Assembly: GCF_003205575.1 (NCBI RefSeq)
Contig: NZ_PYBW01000038.1
Span: 22,533-86,532 of the forward strand
Direction: 5' to 3'
DNA length: 64,000 nucleotides
Source of the DNA: Streptomyces tateyamensis
GTDB taxonomy: Bacteria > Actinomycetota > Actinomycetes > Streptomycetales > Streptomycetaceae
A model generated the notes under the pieces. That model was not told where the DNA came from, did not search any database, and saw only the letters and a program-made list of their open reading frames with translations. Every line of letters starts with the position of its first letter. Positions within the stretch are counted from its first letter, which is position 1. Shown here piece after piece: positions 51,616-59,708 of the stretch. The position numbers were made by a program, and so were the translations under genes.

Positions 51616-54600
51616 TCAGGGGGCGCTGGGGCCCGCGTGCCGCAGGGTGGAGCCGTGGCGGGACTTGTGCACCACGAGCTGGGTGGGGATCCGGTGGCGC
51701 AGGTCGGCCACGTGGCTGACGATGCCGACCGCGCGGTCCCGCTCGCGCAGGCTGTCCAGCACGTCCAGCACCTCCTCCAGCGCCTGCTCGTCCAGGGTGC
51801 CGAAGCCCTCGTCGATGAACAGGGTGTCCAGCGGCATCCCGCCCGCCTCGTCCGTCACCACGTCGGCCAGGCCCAGTGCCAGGGCCAGCGAGGCGAAGAA
51901 GCTCTCGCCGCCGGAGAGGGTGGCGGTGTCCCGCTCGGTCCCCGTCCAGGCGTCCACCACCAGCAGGGAGAGCCCGGAGCGGCGTCCACCGCCGGTCCGC
52001 TCGTCGCTGTGCACCAGGGTGTAGCGCCCGCCCGACATCCGGACCAGCCGGTCGCTGGCCGCCGCCGCGACCTGCTCCAGCCGGGCCGCCAGCACGTACG
52101 ACTCCAGCCGCATCCGCAGCCGGTTGTCCGCGCTGGTCCCGGCGGCCAGCTGGGCCAGCCGGCTCAGCTCGCCGAAGGCCGCCAGCCGGGGCGCCAGCTC
52201 GGCCGCCAGCGCGGCCAGTTGGCCGCCGAGCCAGCGCAGCGCCGTGACCCGCTCGGTGGCCGCGTGCTCGGCCGCCCCGGCGGCCTGGAGAGCCGTCAGC
52301 GCGGCCTGCAGCGCGAGCTGGGCGCCGGCCGGATCGGCCGGGGCCGCCTGGGCGGCCGCCGACAGCTCGGGGTCGGCCAGTGCCTCGGCCACCGCGCGCC
52401 GCTCGGCCGCCCGGGCCGCCAGGCGCTCGCGCAGCGCGTGCAGGTCGGCGGGCGCCAGTGCGGCCCGGCGGGCATCCTCCGGCGCGGCGAAACCGGCCTC
52501 GCGGGCGGTCAGCGCCAGCTCCTCGGCGGCCTGCCGGTCCTGCTCGGCCGCCTGCTCGGTGGCCCGGGCGGCCCGGGCGGCGGCGGCCAGCGCGTCGGCG
52601 AGGCGGGCCAGCCGGGCGGCCCGGTCAGCTACTGACGCGGCGTCACCGCGGGCCGCCGCCACCTGGGCGGTCAGCGTCTCCCGTTCGCCGGTGAGCGCGG
52701 TCAGGGCGGCGGTGCACGAGGCGACCCGCTCCCGGGCCCGCTGGAGCTGGTCGGTGTGATGCTGCTGGCGCTGGGCCAGCCGCTCGCGCTCCTGGAGCAG
52801 GCCGGTCAGCCGCTCGGCCGCCTGCAGGGCGGCGCGGTGGCGCTCGGCCAGGTCGGCCAGCCGTTCGGCCAGTTCCGCCGCCGGGTGACCGGCCGCGCTC
52901 GCGTCGGCGGCCGCCGCCTGGACCCGGAGCTCGGTCAGCTCGCCCTCGGCGGCGCGCTGCCGCTGCTCGGCGGCCTGCTGGGCGGTGACCGCGGCGCGCT
53001 CGTCCGCCTCGCGGACCGGCTCGGCGTCCGCGGCGGCGGGGGCGGGGTGCTCGGCCGAACCGCAGACCGGGCACGGCGCGCCCGGGTGCAGCCGGGCGGC
53101 GAGCTCGGCGGCCATCCCGTCCAGTCGGCGGCGGCGCAGGTCGAGGGTGTGCTCCCGGGCGTCCAGGGCGGCCGAGCGCAGGCTGAGCAGGGCCTGCTCG
53201 CGCTGTGCGGCGAGCTCGGCCAGCTGGTCCCGGCGGCGGGCGGCGGTCAACCGCTGGTCGGCCTCGGCGCGCTGCTCGGCGAGGCGGTCGGCCTCGGTGG
53301 CGGCGGCCTGGGCGTGCTCCTCCTGCTGCTGGCGGGCGGCGGCCCGGGCCTGGTGGTCGGCGAGCCACTGCTCGGCGTCCGCCGCGTCCTGCTCGGCGCG
53401 AAGCCGCTCGGCCTGCTCGCGGTCCGCCTGGGCGGCGAGTTCGGCCAGACGGCGCTCCTGGCCGGCTGCCACCTCCAGCCGGCCGAGCGCGGCTCGGACC
53501 GCGGCCTCGACCTCGTCGAGCACCGGCGCGGGGGCCTGGGGGTCCGGGGTGCCGGGCGACGAGGCAGCGGCATCGGGGGCGCTGGGGGCGTCTCCGACCC
53601 GGCGGGCGAGTGCCGCGCGCGCCTGTTCCTCCACCGTGCGCGCCTGTTCGTACTCCAGCGCGGTCCTGCCGTGCCGGCGCAGCGCCGACTCCACGGCGAG
53701 GGCCGCCTGCGCCAGCGCGAGCCGTTCGTGCTCGGCGGCCTCGCGCGGGGCGTCCGCCGTCAGCGCCTCCTCGCGCCGGCGGGCCTCGGCGTGCCGGGCC
53801 TGACGCTGCGCCAGCTGCTGGGCCCGGGTCAGCTCGGCCTGGGCCGCCGCGTGCCGCTGCTCGGCCGCGGCCCGGGCCAGCCCGCGCACCGTCAGCAGCT
53901 CGGCCGCTTCGGTGCGCAGCACCGCCGCCCAGCCGAGCGCGTCGGCGGTGTCCAGCTCCGCGCCGGCCCGGTCCGTCCCGGCCCGCTCCGTGCCCGCCCG
54001 TGCGGCACTGTTCCGCACCGCCCCGGGCCGCTCCGCGCCGGCTCGCTCCGTGCCGTCCCGGTCCGCGCCGGCCCGCAGTGCGCCGGCCGGCTCCGGGCGG
54101 TCCACTCCCGCCGCCTGGGCCAGTCGGCTGGTCAGCTCGCCCAGGCGCTGCCGGCCGGCCTGCACCTGGGCCTCCTGCGCGCGCCGCTGCTCGGCCAGCC
54201 AGCCCTCCACCCGGCGGTACCGCTCGGTGTCGAAGAGCTTGCCGAGCAGCGCCGCCCGGTCGGCGGCGTCGGCGCGCAGGAAGCGGGCGAAGTCACCCTG
54301 CGGCAGCAGCACCACCTGGCAGAACTGGTCCCGGCTCATCCCGACCAGCCGCTGCAACTCCTCGCCGGCCTCCTGGTGGGACTTGGTGACGGCCTGCCAG
54401 CCCGGCGCGCCGCCACCGGCGTCGGCCACCCACTCGCGCACCAGGGTCTGCGCCTTCTCGGTGGTCCAGCCGGCCCCCCGCTTCTTCGGACGCCGCTGCT
54501 CGGGCAGCCGGGTGACCTCCAGCCGCCGCCCGGCCAGGGTGAGTTCCAGCACCACCTCGGTCAGCTGCTGCGGGTCGGCGTGGTCGCTGCGCATCCGGTT

Positions 54601-54786
54601 GGCCCGCCGGGCGCCGGGCAGCTCGCCGTAGAGCGCGAAGCAGACCGCGTCCAGCACGCTGCTCTTGCCCGCCCCGGTGGCCCCGCGCAGCAGGAAGAGC
54701 CCGCCGGCTGCCAGCTCGTCGAAGTCCACCTCCGCCCGGCCCGCGAACGGGCCGAAGGCGGTGATCGCCAGCCGGTGCAGCCTCAT
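51616..54786 (-). CDS. sbcC: Exonuclease SbcCD, ATPase subunit SbcC
   Basis: 1056 aa Rad50-like ATPase. Walker A LLRGATGAGKSS near residue 36, Q-loop LLPQGDFARFLRA, long Ala/Glu/Arg-rich coiled coil, zinc-hook CPVC near residue 568, signature TLSGGESFFASLAL and Walker B LFIDEGFGTLD. With SbcD it cuts hairpins and blocked DNA ends. The first coiled coil carries an unusual degenerate repeat around residues 230-279 (AGTERAGTDRAGAEL), Gly-containing and unlikely to be helical. ATG at 54786 overlaps the sbcD stop by four bases. Confidence 0.95.
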   Translation of the reverse strand: MRLHRLAITAFGPFAGRAEVDFDELAAGGLFLLRGATGAGKSSVLDAVCFALYGELPGARRANRMRSDHADPQQLTEVVLELTLAGRRLEVTRLPEQRRPKKRGAGWTTEKAQTLVREWVADAGGGAPGWQAVTKSHQEAGEELQRLVGMSRDQFCQVVLLPQGDFARFLRADAADRAALLGKLFDTERYRRVEGWLAEQRRAQEAQVQAGRQRLGELTSRLAQAAGVDRPEPAGALRAGADRDGTERAGAERPGAVRNSAARAGTERAGTDRAGAELDTADALGWAAVLRTEAAELLTVRGLARAAAEQRHAAAQAELTRAQQLAQRQARHAEARRREEALTADAPREAAEHERLALAQAALAVESALRRHGRTALEYEQARTVEEQARAALARRVGDAPSAPDAAASSPGTPDPQAPAPVLDEVEAAVRAALGRLEVAAGQERRLAELAAQADREQAERLRAEQDAADAEQWLADHQARAAARQQQEEHAQAAATEADRLAEQRAEADQRLTAARRRDQLAELAAQREQALLSLRSAALDAREHTLDLRRRRLDGMAAELAARLHPGAPCPVCGSAEHPAPAAADAEPVREADERAAVTAQQAAEQRQRAAEGELTELRVQAAAADASAAGHPAAELAERLADLAERHRAALQAAERLTGLLQERERLAQRQQHHTDQLQRARERVASCTAALTALTGERETLTAQVAAARGDAASVADRAARLARLADALAAAARAARATEQAAEQDRQAAEELALTAREAGFAAPEDARRAALAPADLHALRERLAARAAERRAVAEALADPELSAAAQAAPADPAGAQLALQAALTALQAAGAAEHAATERVTALRWLGGQLAALAAELAPRLAAFGELSRLAQLAAGTSADNRLRMRLESYVLAARLEQVAAAASDRLVRMSGGRYTLVHSDERTGGGRRSGLSLLVVDAWTGTERDTATLSGGESFFASLALALGLADVVTDEAGGMPLDTLFIDEGFGTLDEQALEEVLDVLDSLRERDRAVGIVSHVADLRHRIPTQLVVHKSRHGSTLRHAGPSAP

Positions 54787-55955
54787 CGCGGCACCTCCGT
54801 CCCCAACTCGCCCTGGTGCAGCCGGGCCTGCTCGAACCCCTCGCGCAGCCAGTCCCGCTCCGCGCCCGCCAGCTCGGTGCCGGGGCGGACGTGGCGCACG
54901 AAGCTCTCGGCCACCTCCAGGTCGCTGCGGCCGCGGACCCGGGCCGCGTAGGAGCCGGTGGCCTGCGCGGGCAGCTCCTCGGGTTCGAAGAGCAGTTGCA
55001 GGGTGTGCGGGAAGCGGCGGCGCAGCTGTTCCATCGGCTCGCTCGGGCGGACCGGGTCGGTCAGCGTGGCCTGCACCCAGGACTGCTCGTGCTCGGCGGC
55101 CGCGGGGTCGGCCAGCAGCTCGGCCAGCCGCCCGCGCAGGCAGGCCAGCGGGCGCGGCACGGGGCAGTACAGCCGCTCGGCCGCCACCGAGCCGTCCGCG
55201 GCCAGGTCGACCAGCCACATCGACTTGCGCTGGCGGGCCTCGGAGAACGAGTAGGCCAGCGGCGAACCGCTGTAGCGCAGGTGCGGGGCCAGGGTCTGGG
55301 CGCCGTGCAGGTGGCCCAGCGCGACGTAGTCGATCCCGTCGAAGAGCTCGGCCGGCACCGCGGCCACCCCGCCGACCGCGATGTCCCGCTCGCTGTCGCT
55401 GGGCGCGCCGCCGGTGACGAAGGCGTGCGCGAGCACCACCGAGCGGGTGCCGGCCGGCTGCTCGGCGAGGTCGGCGCGGACCCGGTCCAGGGCGGCGCCG
55501 AGCACCGCCGCGTGGCCGCCGCGCTGCAGCCCGAAGCCCTCGCGGACCAGCAGCGGCTCCAGGTACGGCAGGCCGTACACGGCCACCGGTCCGTGCTCGT
55601 CGGCCAGCAGTACGGGGATGCCGGTGCCGGCCGGGTCGGTGCGCAGGTGGATCCCGGCCCGCTCGATCAGGCCGGCCCCGACGCCGAGCCGGCGGGCCGA
55701 GTCGTGGTTGCCGCTGATGAAGACGGTGGGCACGCCGAGCGCGGCCAGCCGGTGCAGCGCCTCGTCGAACAGGGCCACCGCCGCCAGCCCCGGCAGTGCG
55801 CGGTCGTAGACGTCGCCGGCCACCAGCACGGCGTCCACCCGCTGCTCGGTGACCACGGCGACCAGGTGGTCCAGGAAGGCGCGCTGGGCCTCGTGCAGGT
55901 CCTCGCGGTGGAAGGAGCGGCCCAGGTGCCAGTCGGAGGTGTGCAGCAGTCTCAC
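54783..55955 (-). CDS. sbcD: Exonuclease SbcCD, nuclease subunit SbcD
   Basis: 390 aa Mre11-like metallophosphoesterase. Motifs: LLHTSDWHLGRSF (D-x-H), LVAGDVYDRALP, FISGNHDSARRL, a histidine in VVLAHAFVTGG and ALGHLHGAQ (GHxH). The C-terminal part has the capping and ATPase-binding regions. GTG at 55955 begins the family start VRLLHTSDWH. It forms an operon with sbcC by 4-bp overlap. Confidence 0.95.
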   Translation of the reverse strand: MRLLHTSDWHLGRSFHREDLHEAQRAFLDHLVAVVTEQRVDAVLVAGDVYDRALPGLAAVALFDEALHRLAALGVPTVFISGNHDSARRLGVGAGLIERAGIHLRTDPAGTGIPVLLADEHGPVAVYGLPYLEPLLVREGFGLQRGGHAAVLGAALDRVRADLAEQPAGTRSVVLAHAFVTGGAPSDSERDIAVGGVAAVPAELFDGIDYVALGHLHGAQTLAPHLRYSGSPLAYSFSEARQRKSMWLVDLAADGSVAAERLYCPVPRPLACLRGRLAELLADPAAAEHEQSWVQATLTDPVRPSEPMEQLRRRFPHTLQLLFEPEELPAQATGSYAARVRGRSDLEVAESFVRHVRPGTELAGAERDWLREGFEQARLHQGELGTEVPR

Positions 55956-56228
55956 GACTCGGACCTCGCGCCCATGTCCCGCCACTCCCCGTTCGTTGCT
56001 GCCGTACCGAGTCTCCGAGTATCCCAGGCGCGGCGGACCGGCCGGACCAGTACGACCCCGCCGCGGCCCGCTCCGATGCCCCGAGCGGCCGCGAGGACTG
56101 TTCATCGACCGTCTGTTCGGGGAAGATCAACAGGTCGGACCACGCGCGACCCCCACACGCACGCGACGGAGCCGGCGCGAGACGGACCAGGACAGCCGGC
56201 CCGAGGGGCCCGACTCCGGAAGGGGCTC

Positions 56229-56831
56229 ATGCAGCGGATCGAGTACACCCCCCGGGTCGCCGAGCTGCTCGGCCGGGTCCGGCGCAGGCCGGCCGCGAGC
56301 TGGCCCTGGCGCCCGGGCGAGCCGGTGCCCGAGTGGCTGCCGATCAAGCAGTCCTGGGGCTGGCTGTTCGCGCCGGACGGCCGGGTGCTGACCCTGGTCA
56401 ACCCGAAGGACGGGATCGTCAGCCTGCCCGGCGGCTCGCTGGAGGCCGAGGACCAGGGTGATCCGGCGGCCGCGCTGGCCCGGGAGGCGGCGGAGGAGGC
56501 GCAGGCGGTGATCGGCCCGGCGCACTACCTCGGCTACCTCTACGACCGGATCGGCTCGGCCAACGGCGGCCACGAGTGCGCCCGGGTGCGGATGGCCGCG
56601 CCGCTGCGCGCGGTCGGGCCGAGCCGCCCCGATCCCGCCTCCGGGCGGCACTACCGGCGGCTGCTGGTGGCACCCGGGCTCGCGGTGGAACTGCTCGGCT
56701 GGGGCGCCGCCGGCCTGCGGCAGGCCCGCGCTGCGGTGCAGTTCGCCACCCGGGCGCTGGGCGTGCCGGAGCTGGCCAACGAGGTGATCGAGGAGCTCCC
56801 GGAGGAGGGCGGCCCGGTCTTCCCCAGCTAG
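56229..56831 (+). CDS. NUDIX hydrolase
   Basis: 200 aa. NUDIX box: GGSLEAEDQGDPAAALAREA followed by AEEAQ, matching G-x5-E-x7-R-E-x2-E-E apart from one or two extra residues in the first spacer (EDQGDP). The N-terminal WGWLFAPDGRVLTLVNPKDG and a C-terminal helix-rich part (about 150-200) are specific to this protein. ATG at 56229. It would hydrolyse a nucleoside-diphosphate-linked compound; substrate unknown. Confidence 0.85.
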   Translation: MQRIEYTPRVAELLGRVRRRPAASWPWRPGEPVPEWLPIKQSWGWLFAPDGRVLTLVNPKDGIVSLPGGSLEAEDQGDPAAALAREAAEEAQAVIGPAHYLGYLYDRIGSANGGHECARVRMAAPLRAVGPSRPDPASGRHYRRLLVAPGLAVELLGWGAAGLRQARAAVQFATRALGVPELANEVIEELPEEGGPVFPS

Positions 56832-56973
56832 TGCCGCGGGCCCGGGTGCCCTGCGGGCAGTGCTTCGCGATCTCCGGGTGGCCGGGTCGGCGGTCGGCTA
56901 GGGTCGCGGGGGCGAGCCGATCGACCCCCGGTTCGTGACCACCGACCGTGTGACCACAGGCGAGGGGGCCAGC

Positions 56974-57366
56974 ATGACCGAGCGGCGCAAGGGGCTCTTC
57001 CACCACGTCGAGCTCTGGGTGGACGACCTGGTGCTGGCGGGGGAGCAGTGGGCCCCGGTGCTGCTGGCCCTGGGCTGCGCGCCGTTCCAGAGCTGGGAGA
57101 CCGGGCGCAGTTGGCGGCTCGCAGGGGGAGCCCCCGGTCCGGAGGCCGGGGGAGGCTACCTGGTGCTGGAGCAGTCCCCGGCGCTGCGCCCCGGCGGCCA
57201 CGACCGGCTGCGCGCCGGGCTCAACCACCTGGCGGTGCACGGCTCGCGGGCGGCGGTCAGCGCGGCGCTGGCCGCGGGGTGGACGCTGCGGGTGGACACC
57301 GGGCCCACCGTGCACCTGGTGGACGGTCAGGGCTTCGAGCTCGAAGTGGTCTGCGCCGAGGACTGA
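56974..57366 (+). CDS. VOC/glyoxalase superfamily protein with an inserted palindromic repeat
   Basis: 130 aa, one VOC domain of two beta-alpha-beta-beta-beta modules. HHVELWVDDLVLAGEQWAPV begins the first and LNHLAVHGSRAAVSAALAAG the second; likely metal ligands are His10, His in NHLAV and Glu in FELEVV. Residues about 51-61 (GGAPGPEAGGG) are encoded by a copy of a short G/C palindrome (57124-57155) lying in frame in a loop. Function unknown; such proteins include dioxygenases and resistance proteins. Confidence 0.8.
   Translation: MTERRKGLFHHVELWVDDLVLAGEQWAPVLLALGCAPFQSWETGRSWRLAGGAPGPEAGGGYLVLEQSPALRPGGHDRLRAGLNHLAVHGSRAAVSAALAAGWTLRVDTGPTVHLVDGQGFELEVVCAED
57124..57155 (+). repeat. Short G/C palindromic repeat, copy in VOC gene
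   Basis: Begins GGGGGAGCCCCCGGTCCGGA and ends GGGGGAGG. Inner arms CCCCCGG and CCGGGGG can pair. Related to the copies at 16637-16664 and 59480-59511. Confidence 0.65.
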
Positions 57367-57560
57367 CCCGCCGACCGGAGCACCGATCGGCCCGGCGCCA
57401 AGAGGGCGCTACGGCCCAGTAACTGACGGCATTTCGACATTAGGGCCAACTCCGTGCCCACCCAGGGGAATTCCGGTCAACATCTTTGGCATGGGCACTT
57501 CCCGTGCGCTCGGAGCACTGGTACCACGGAGTAACCCCGACACTCTCCCGTGGAGGTGCA

Positions 57561-58358
57561 ATGCGCCCCGTCCGTATTGTCTCCGGTGCCGCCATGGCGA
57601 TCACCCTCGCCGCCGGCTCCCTCTTCCTGGCCGTCCCAGCCAACGCCGCGACCGTCAACTACGTTGCGCTGGGCGACTCCTACTCGGCCGGCGTCGGTGC
57701 CGGCAACTACGACAGCGGCAGCGGCAGCTGCAGCCGCAGCTACAGCGCGTTCCCGGCGCTGTGGGCCAACTCCCACGCGGTGAGCAGCTTCAAGTTCGCC
57801 GCCTGTTCCGGTGCGAGAACCGGTGACGTACTCAACAGCCAACTCTCGTCGCTCAGTTCCACCACCACCGAGATCAGCATCACGATCGGCGGCAACGACG
57901 CCGGTTTCTCCGACACCATGCAGACCTGCGTACTGAACGGCACCTCGTCCTGCCTGAGCGCGGTGGCCACCGCCAAGGCGTACGCCACCAACACGCTGCC
58001 CGGCCAACTCGCCAACCTGTACTCGGCGATCCACAGCAAGGCCCCGGGCGCGCACGTGGTGGTGCTCGACTACCCGCACCTGTACCAGGTGCCGGGCACC
58101 TGCTGGTTCGGCATCAGCGACACCTCGCGCAACGCCATCAACAGTGCGGCCGACACACTGGCCGGCGTGCTCGCCAAGGCCGCCGCCAACGCCGGCTTCA
58201 GCTTCGCCGACGTGCGCAACCAGTTCGCGACCCACGAGATCTGCGGCTCCTCCGACCAGTGGCTGCACAGCACCACGCTGCCGGTCGACGAGAGCTACCA
58301 CCCCACCGCGTCCGGCCAGCAGTACGGCTACCTGCCGGTCTTCTCGGCCCAGGCGTGA
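57561..58358 (+). CDS. Secreted SGNH/GDSL-type esterase or lipase
   Basis: 265 aa. Signal peptide (IVSGAAMAITLAAGSLFLAV, cleavage after ANA near residue 28). Block I VALGDSYSAGVG with nucleophile Ser, block III Asn in TIGGNDAGF, block V Asp/His in VDESYHPTASG. Six Cys are spaced to form three disulfides, as in streptomycete secreted lipases such as the S. rimosus enzyme. ATG at 57561 follows GGAGG. Acts outside the cell on lipid or aryl esters. The upstream gap 57367-57560 must hold its promoter. Confidence 0.93.
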   Translation: MRPVRIVSGAAMAITLAAGSLFLAVPANAATVNYVALGDSYSAGVGAGNYDSGSGSCSRSYSAFPALWANSHAVSSFKFAACSGARTGDVLNSQLSSLSSTTTEISITIGGNDAGFSDTMQTCVLNGTSSCLSAVATAKAYATNTLPGQLANLYSAIHSKAPGAHVVVLDYPHLYQVPGTCWFGISDTSRNAINSAADTLAGVLAKAAANAGFSFADVRNQFATHEICGSSDQWLHSTTLPVDESYHPTASGQQYGYLPVFSAQA

Positions 58359-58391
58359 CGCTCCGTCAGTAGCGCGGCGGCGGCGCAGCGG

Positions 58392-59525
58392 TCAGTGCAG
58401 GTAGTCGACCAGTCCGGCCGGCCTGAGCCCGGCCGCGTCCGCCGCGTCCAGCGCGCGCTGCAGGTCGCCGGCCAGGGTGTCGGTGAAGTGCATGATCACC
58501 ACGTCGCCGGGCAGCAGCGGGCCGCCGTGGTAGACGTTCGAGGCGCCCGAGGTGAAGTCGGCGGTGGCGGTCAGCACCGTGCGCATCCCGCAGTTGGCCG
58601 CCGCCTGCAGGGTGGCCGCGTTCCAGGCGAAGTACGGCGGCCGGAAGACGGTCGGAGTGACCCCGTACAGCTGCTGGTCGTAGTCCCGGGCACCGCAGAT
58701 CTCGGCCTGCTGCTCGGCCGGCGAGAGCGTGGTGAGGTCCCGGTGCGAGACCGTGTGGTCCTGGATCGAGGAGCCCGGCACCCCGGTCACCTGGCGGAAG
58801 TAGTCCGGCTGGAAGCCCGAGGGCATCGGCAGCGGGAACGCGGTGATCGGCAACCGGTGGTCGGCGATGAACCGGGCCGCCTGCGCGGTGCGGAACCAGC
58901 CGTCGTCGACGGTGAAGAAGACCACCTTGTCCTTGGTCGGCACGTTCCAGGTGGCCCAGGCCGGATCGGGGGCGGGGCCGTCCAGTTCGACGTCGTCGGC
59001 GCCGTAGCCCCCCTGGCCGTACCAGCCGTGCAGGTAGAGCTGGACCGAGGTGACACCGGCCCCGGTGGTGAAACTCGTGGTCAGCTGCTGCCAGCCGCCG
59101 TTGGTGGTCGCGATCCAGGCCGGCGGCACGTCGTGGCCGGTGCCGGTGGCGCCCAGGTGGACGTAGTCGCCGCGGACCCAGGCGCTGACCTGGTAGGTGG
59201 TCGAGGGCCGGACCGAGACGGTCTGGGTGCACCGGCCCAGGCTGTCCGCGCTCGCCGGGGTGACCGCGAGCGCGGTGCTGCCGCTGCGCGGCGCGGTGCT
59301 GCTCTCGGCCGCCTCGCCGGCGGCGCAGTTCCAGCCGGGGATCGATCCGTAGTCGGCCAGCGGCAGGGTGGGGATCTCGAAGCCCGGGTTGGTGGCCAGG
59401 TTGACCACCGGCAGGGCGTCGGCGTGCGCGGCGGGGACCAGCGGTCCCAGCAGGCCGACCACGGCGAGCGCGGCGGCGAGGGGGACACCTCCCGGTCGGA
59501 GGACGGGGGAGAATCTGCGCAGCAT
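58392..59525 (-). CDS. Secreted polysaccharide deacetylase with N-terminal carbohydrate-binding-like domain
   Basis: 377 aa. Signal peptide of about 36 residues (VPLAAALAVVGLLGPLVPAA). Residues about 40-185 form a jelly-roll CBM-like domain (NLATNPGFEIPTLPLADYGS). The C-terminal NodB domain has motif 1 VVFFTVDDGWF (catalytic Asp, TVDDG in place of TFDDG), motif 2 QDHTVSHRDL (metal His pair), motif 3 FRPPYFAWN and a late His in VIMHFTDT. It removes acetyl groups from chitin, peptidoglycan or another glycan. Its N-terminal residues 5-16 are encoded by a palindromic repeat copy. ATG at 59525. Confidence 0.9.
   Translation of the reverse strand: MLRRFSPVLRPGGVPLAAALAVVGLLGPLVPAAHADALPVVNLATNPGFEIPTLPLADYGSIPGWNCAAGEAAESSTAPRSGSTALAVTPASADSLGRCTQTVSVRPSTTYQVSAWVRGDYVHLGATGTGHDVPPAWIATTNGGWQQLTTSFTTGAGVTSVQLYLHGWYGQGGYGADDVELDGPAPDPAWATWNVPTKDKVVFFTVDDGWFRTAQAARFIADHRLPITAFPLPMPSGFQPDYFRQVTGVPGSSIQDHTVSHRDLTTLSPAEQQAEICGARDYDQQLYGVTPTVFRPPYFAWNAATLQAAANCGMRTVLTATADFTSGASNVYHGGPLLPGDVVIMHFTDTLAGDLQRALDAADAAGLRPAGLVDYLH
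59480..59511 (+). repeat. Short G/C palindromic repeat, copy in deacetylase gene
   Basis: Begins GGGGGACACCTCCCGGTCGG and ends GGGGGAG. In the gene, on the opposite strand, it codes for part of the signal peptide (SPVLRPGGVPL). Confidence 0.5.
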
Positions 59526-59708
59526 GGAAGGCACGTCGGTGCTCCAGGTGTGGGGGCGACAGGTGGGGGTGAGGGCGTGTCGCGGTGGGGAAGAGCCGCA
59601 CGCAGGCCGGGGCAACACAATGGACTGGACCAAAGCCCCCGTCAAGGGAATGCCCGGTGAACGGGCCGATGCCTGACACCACGTCAGTTCGTCCGTTTCG
59701 GGCACCGG

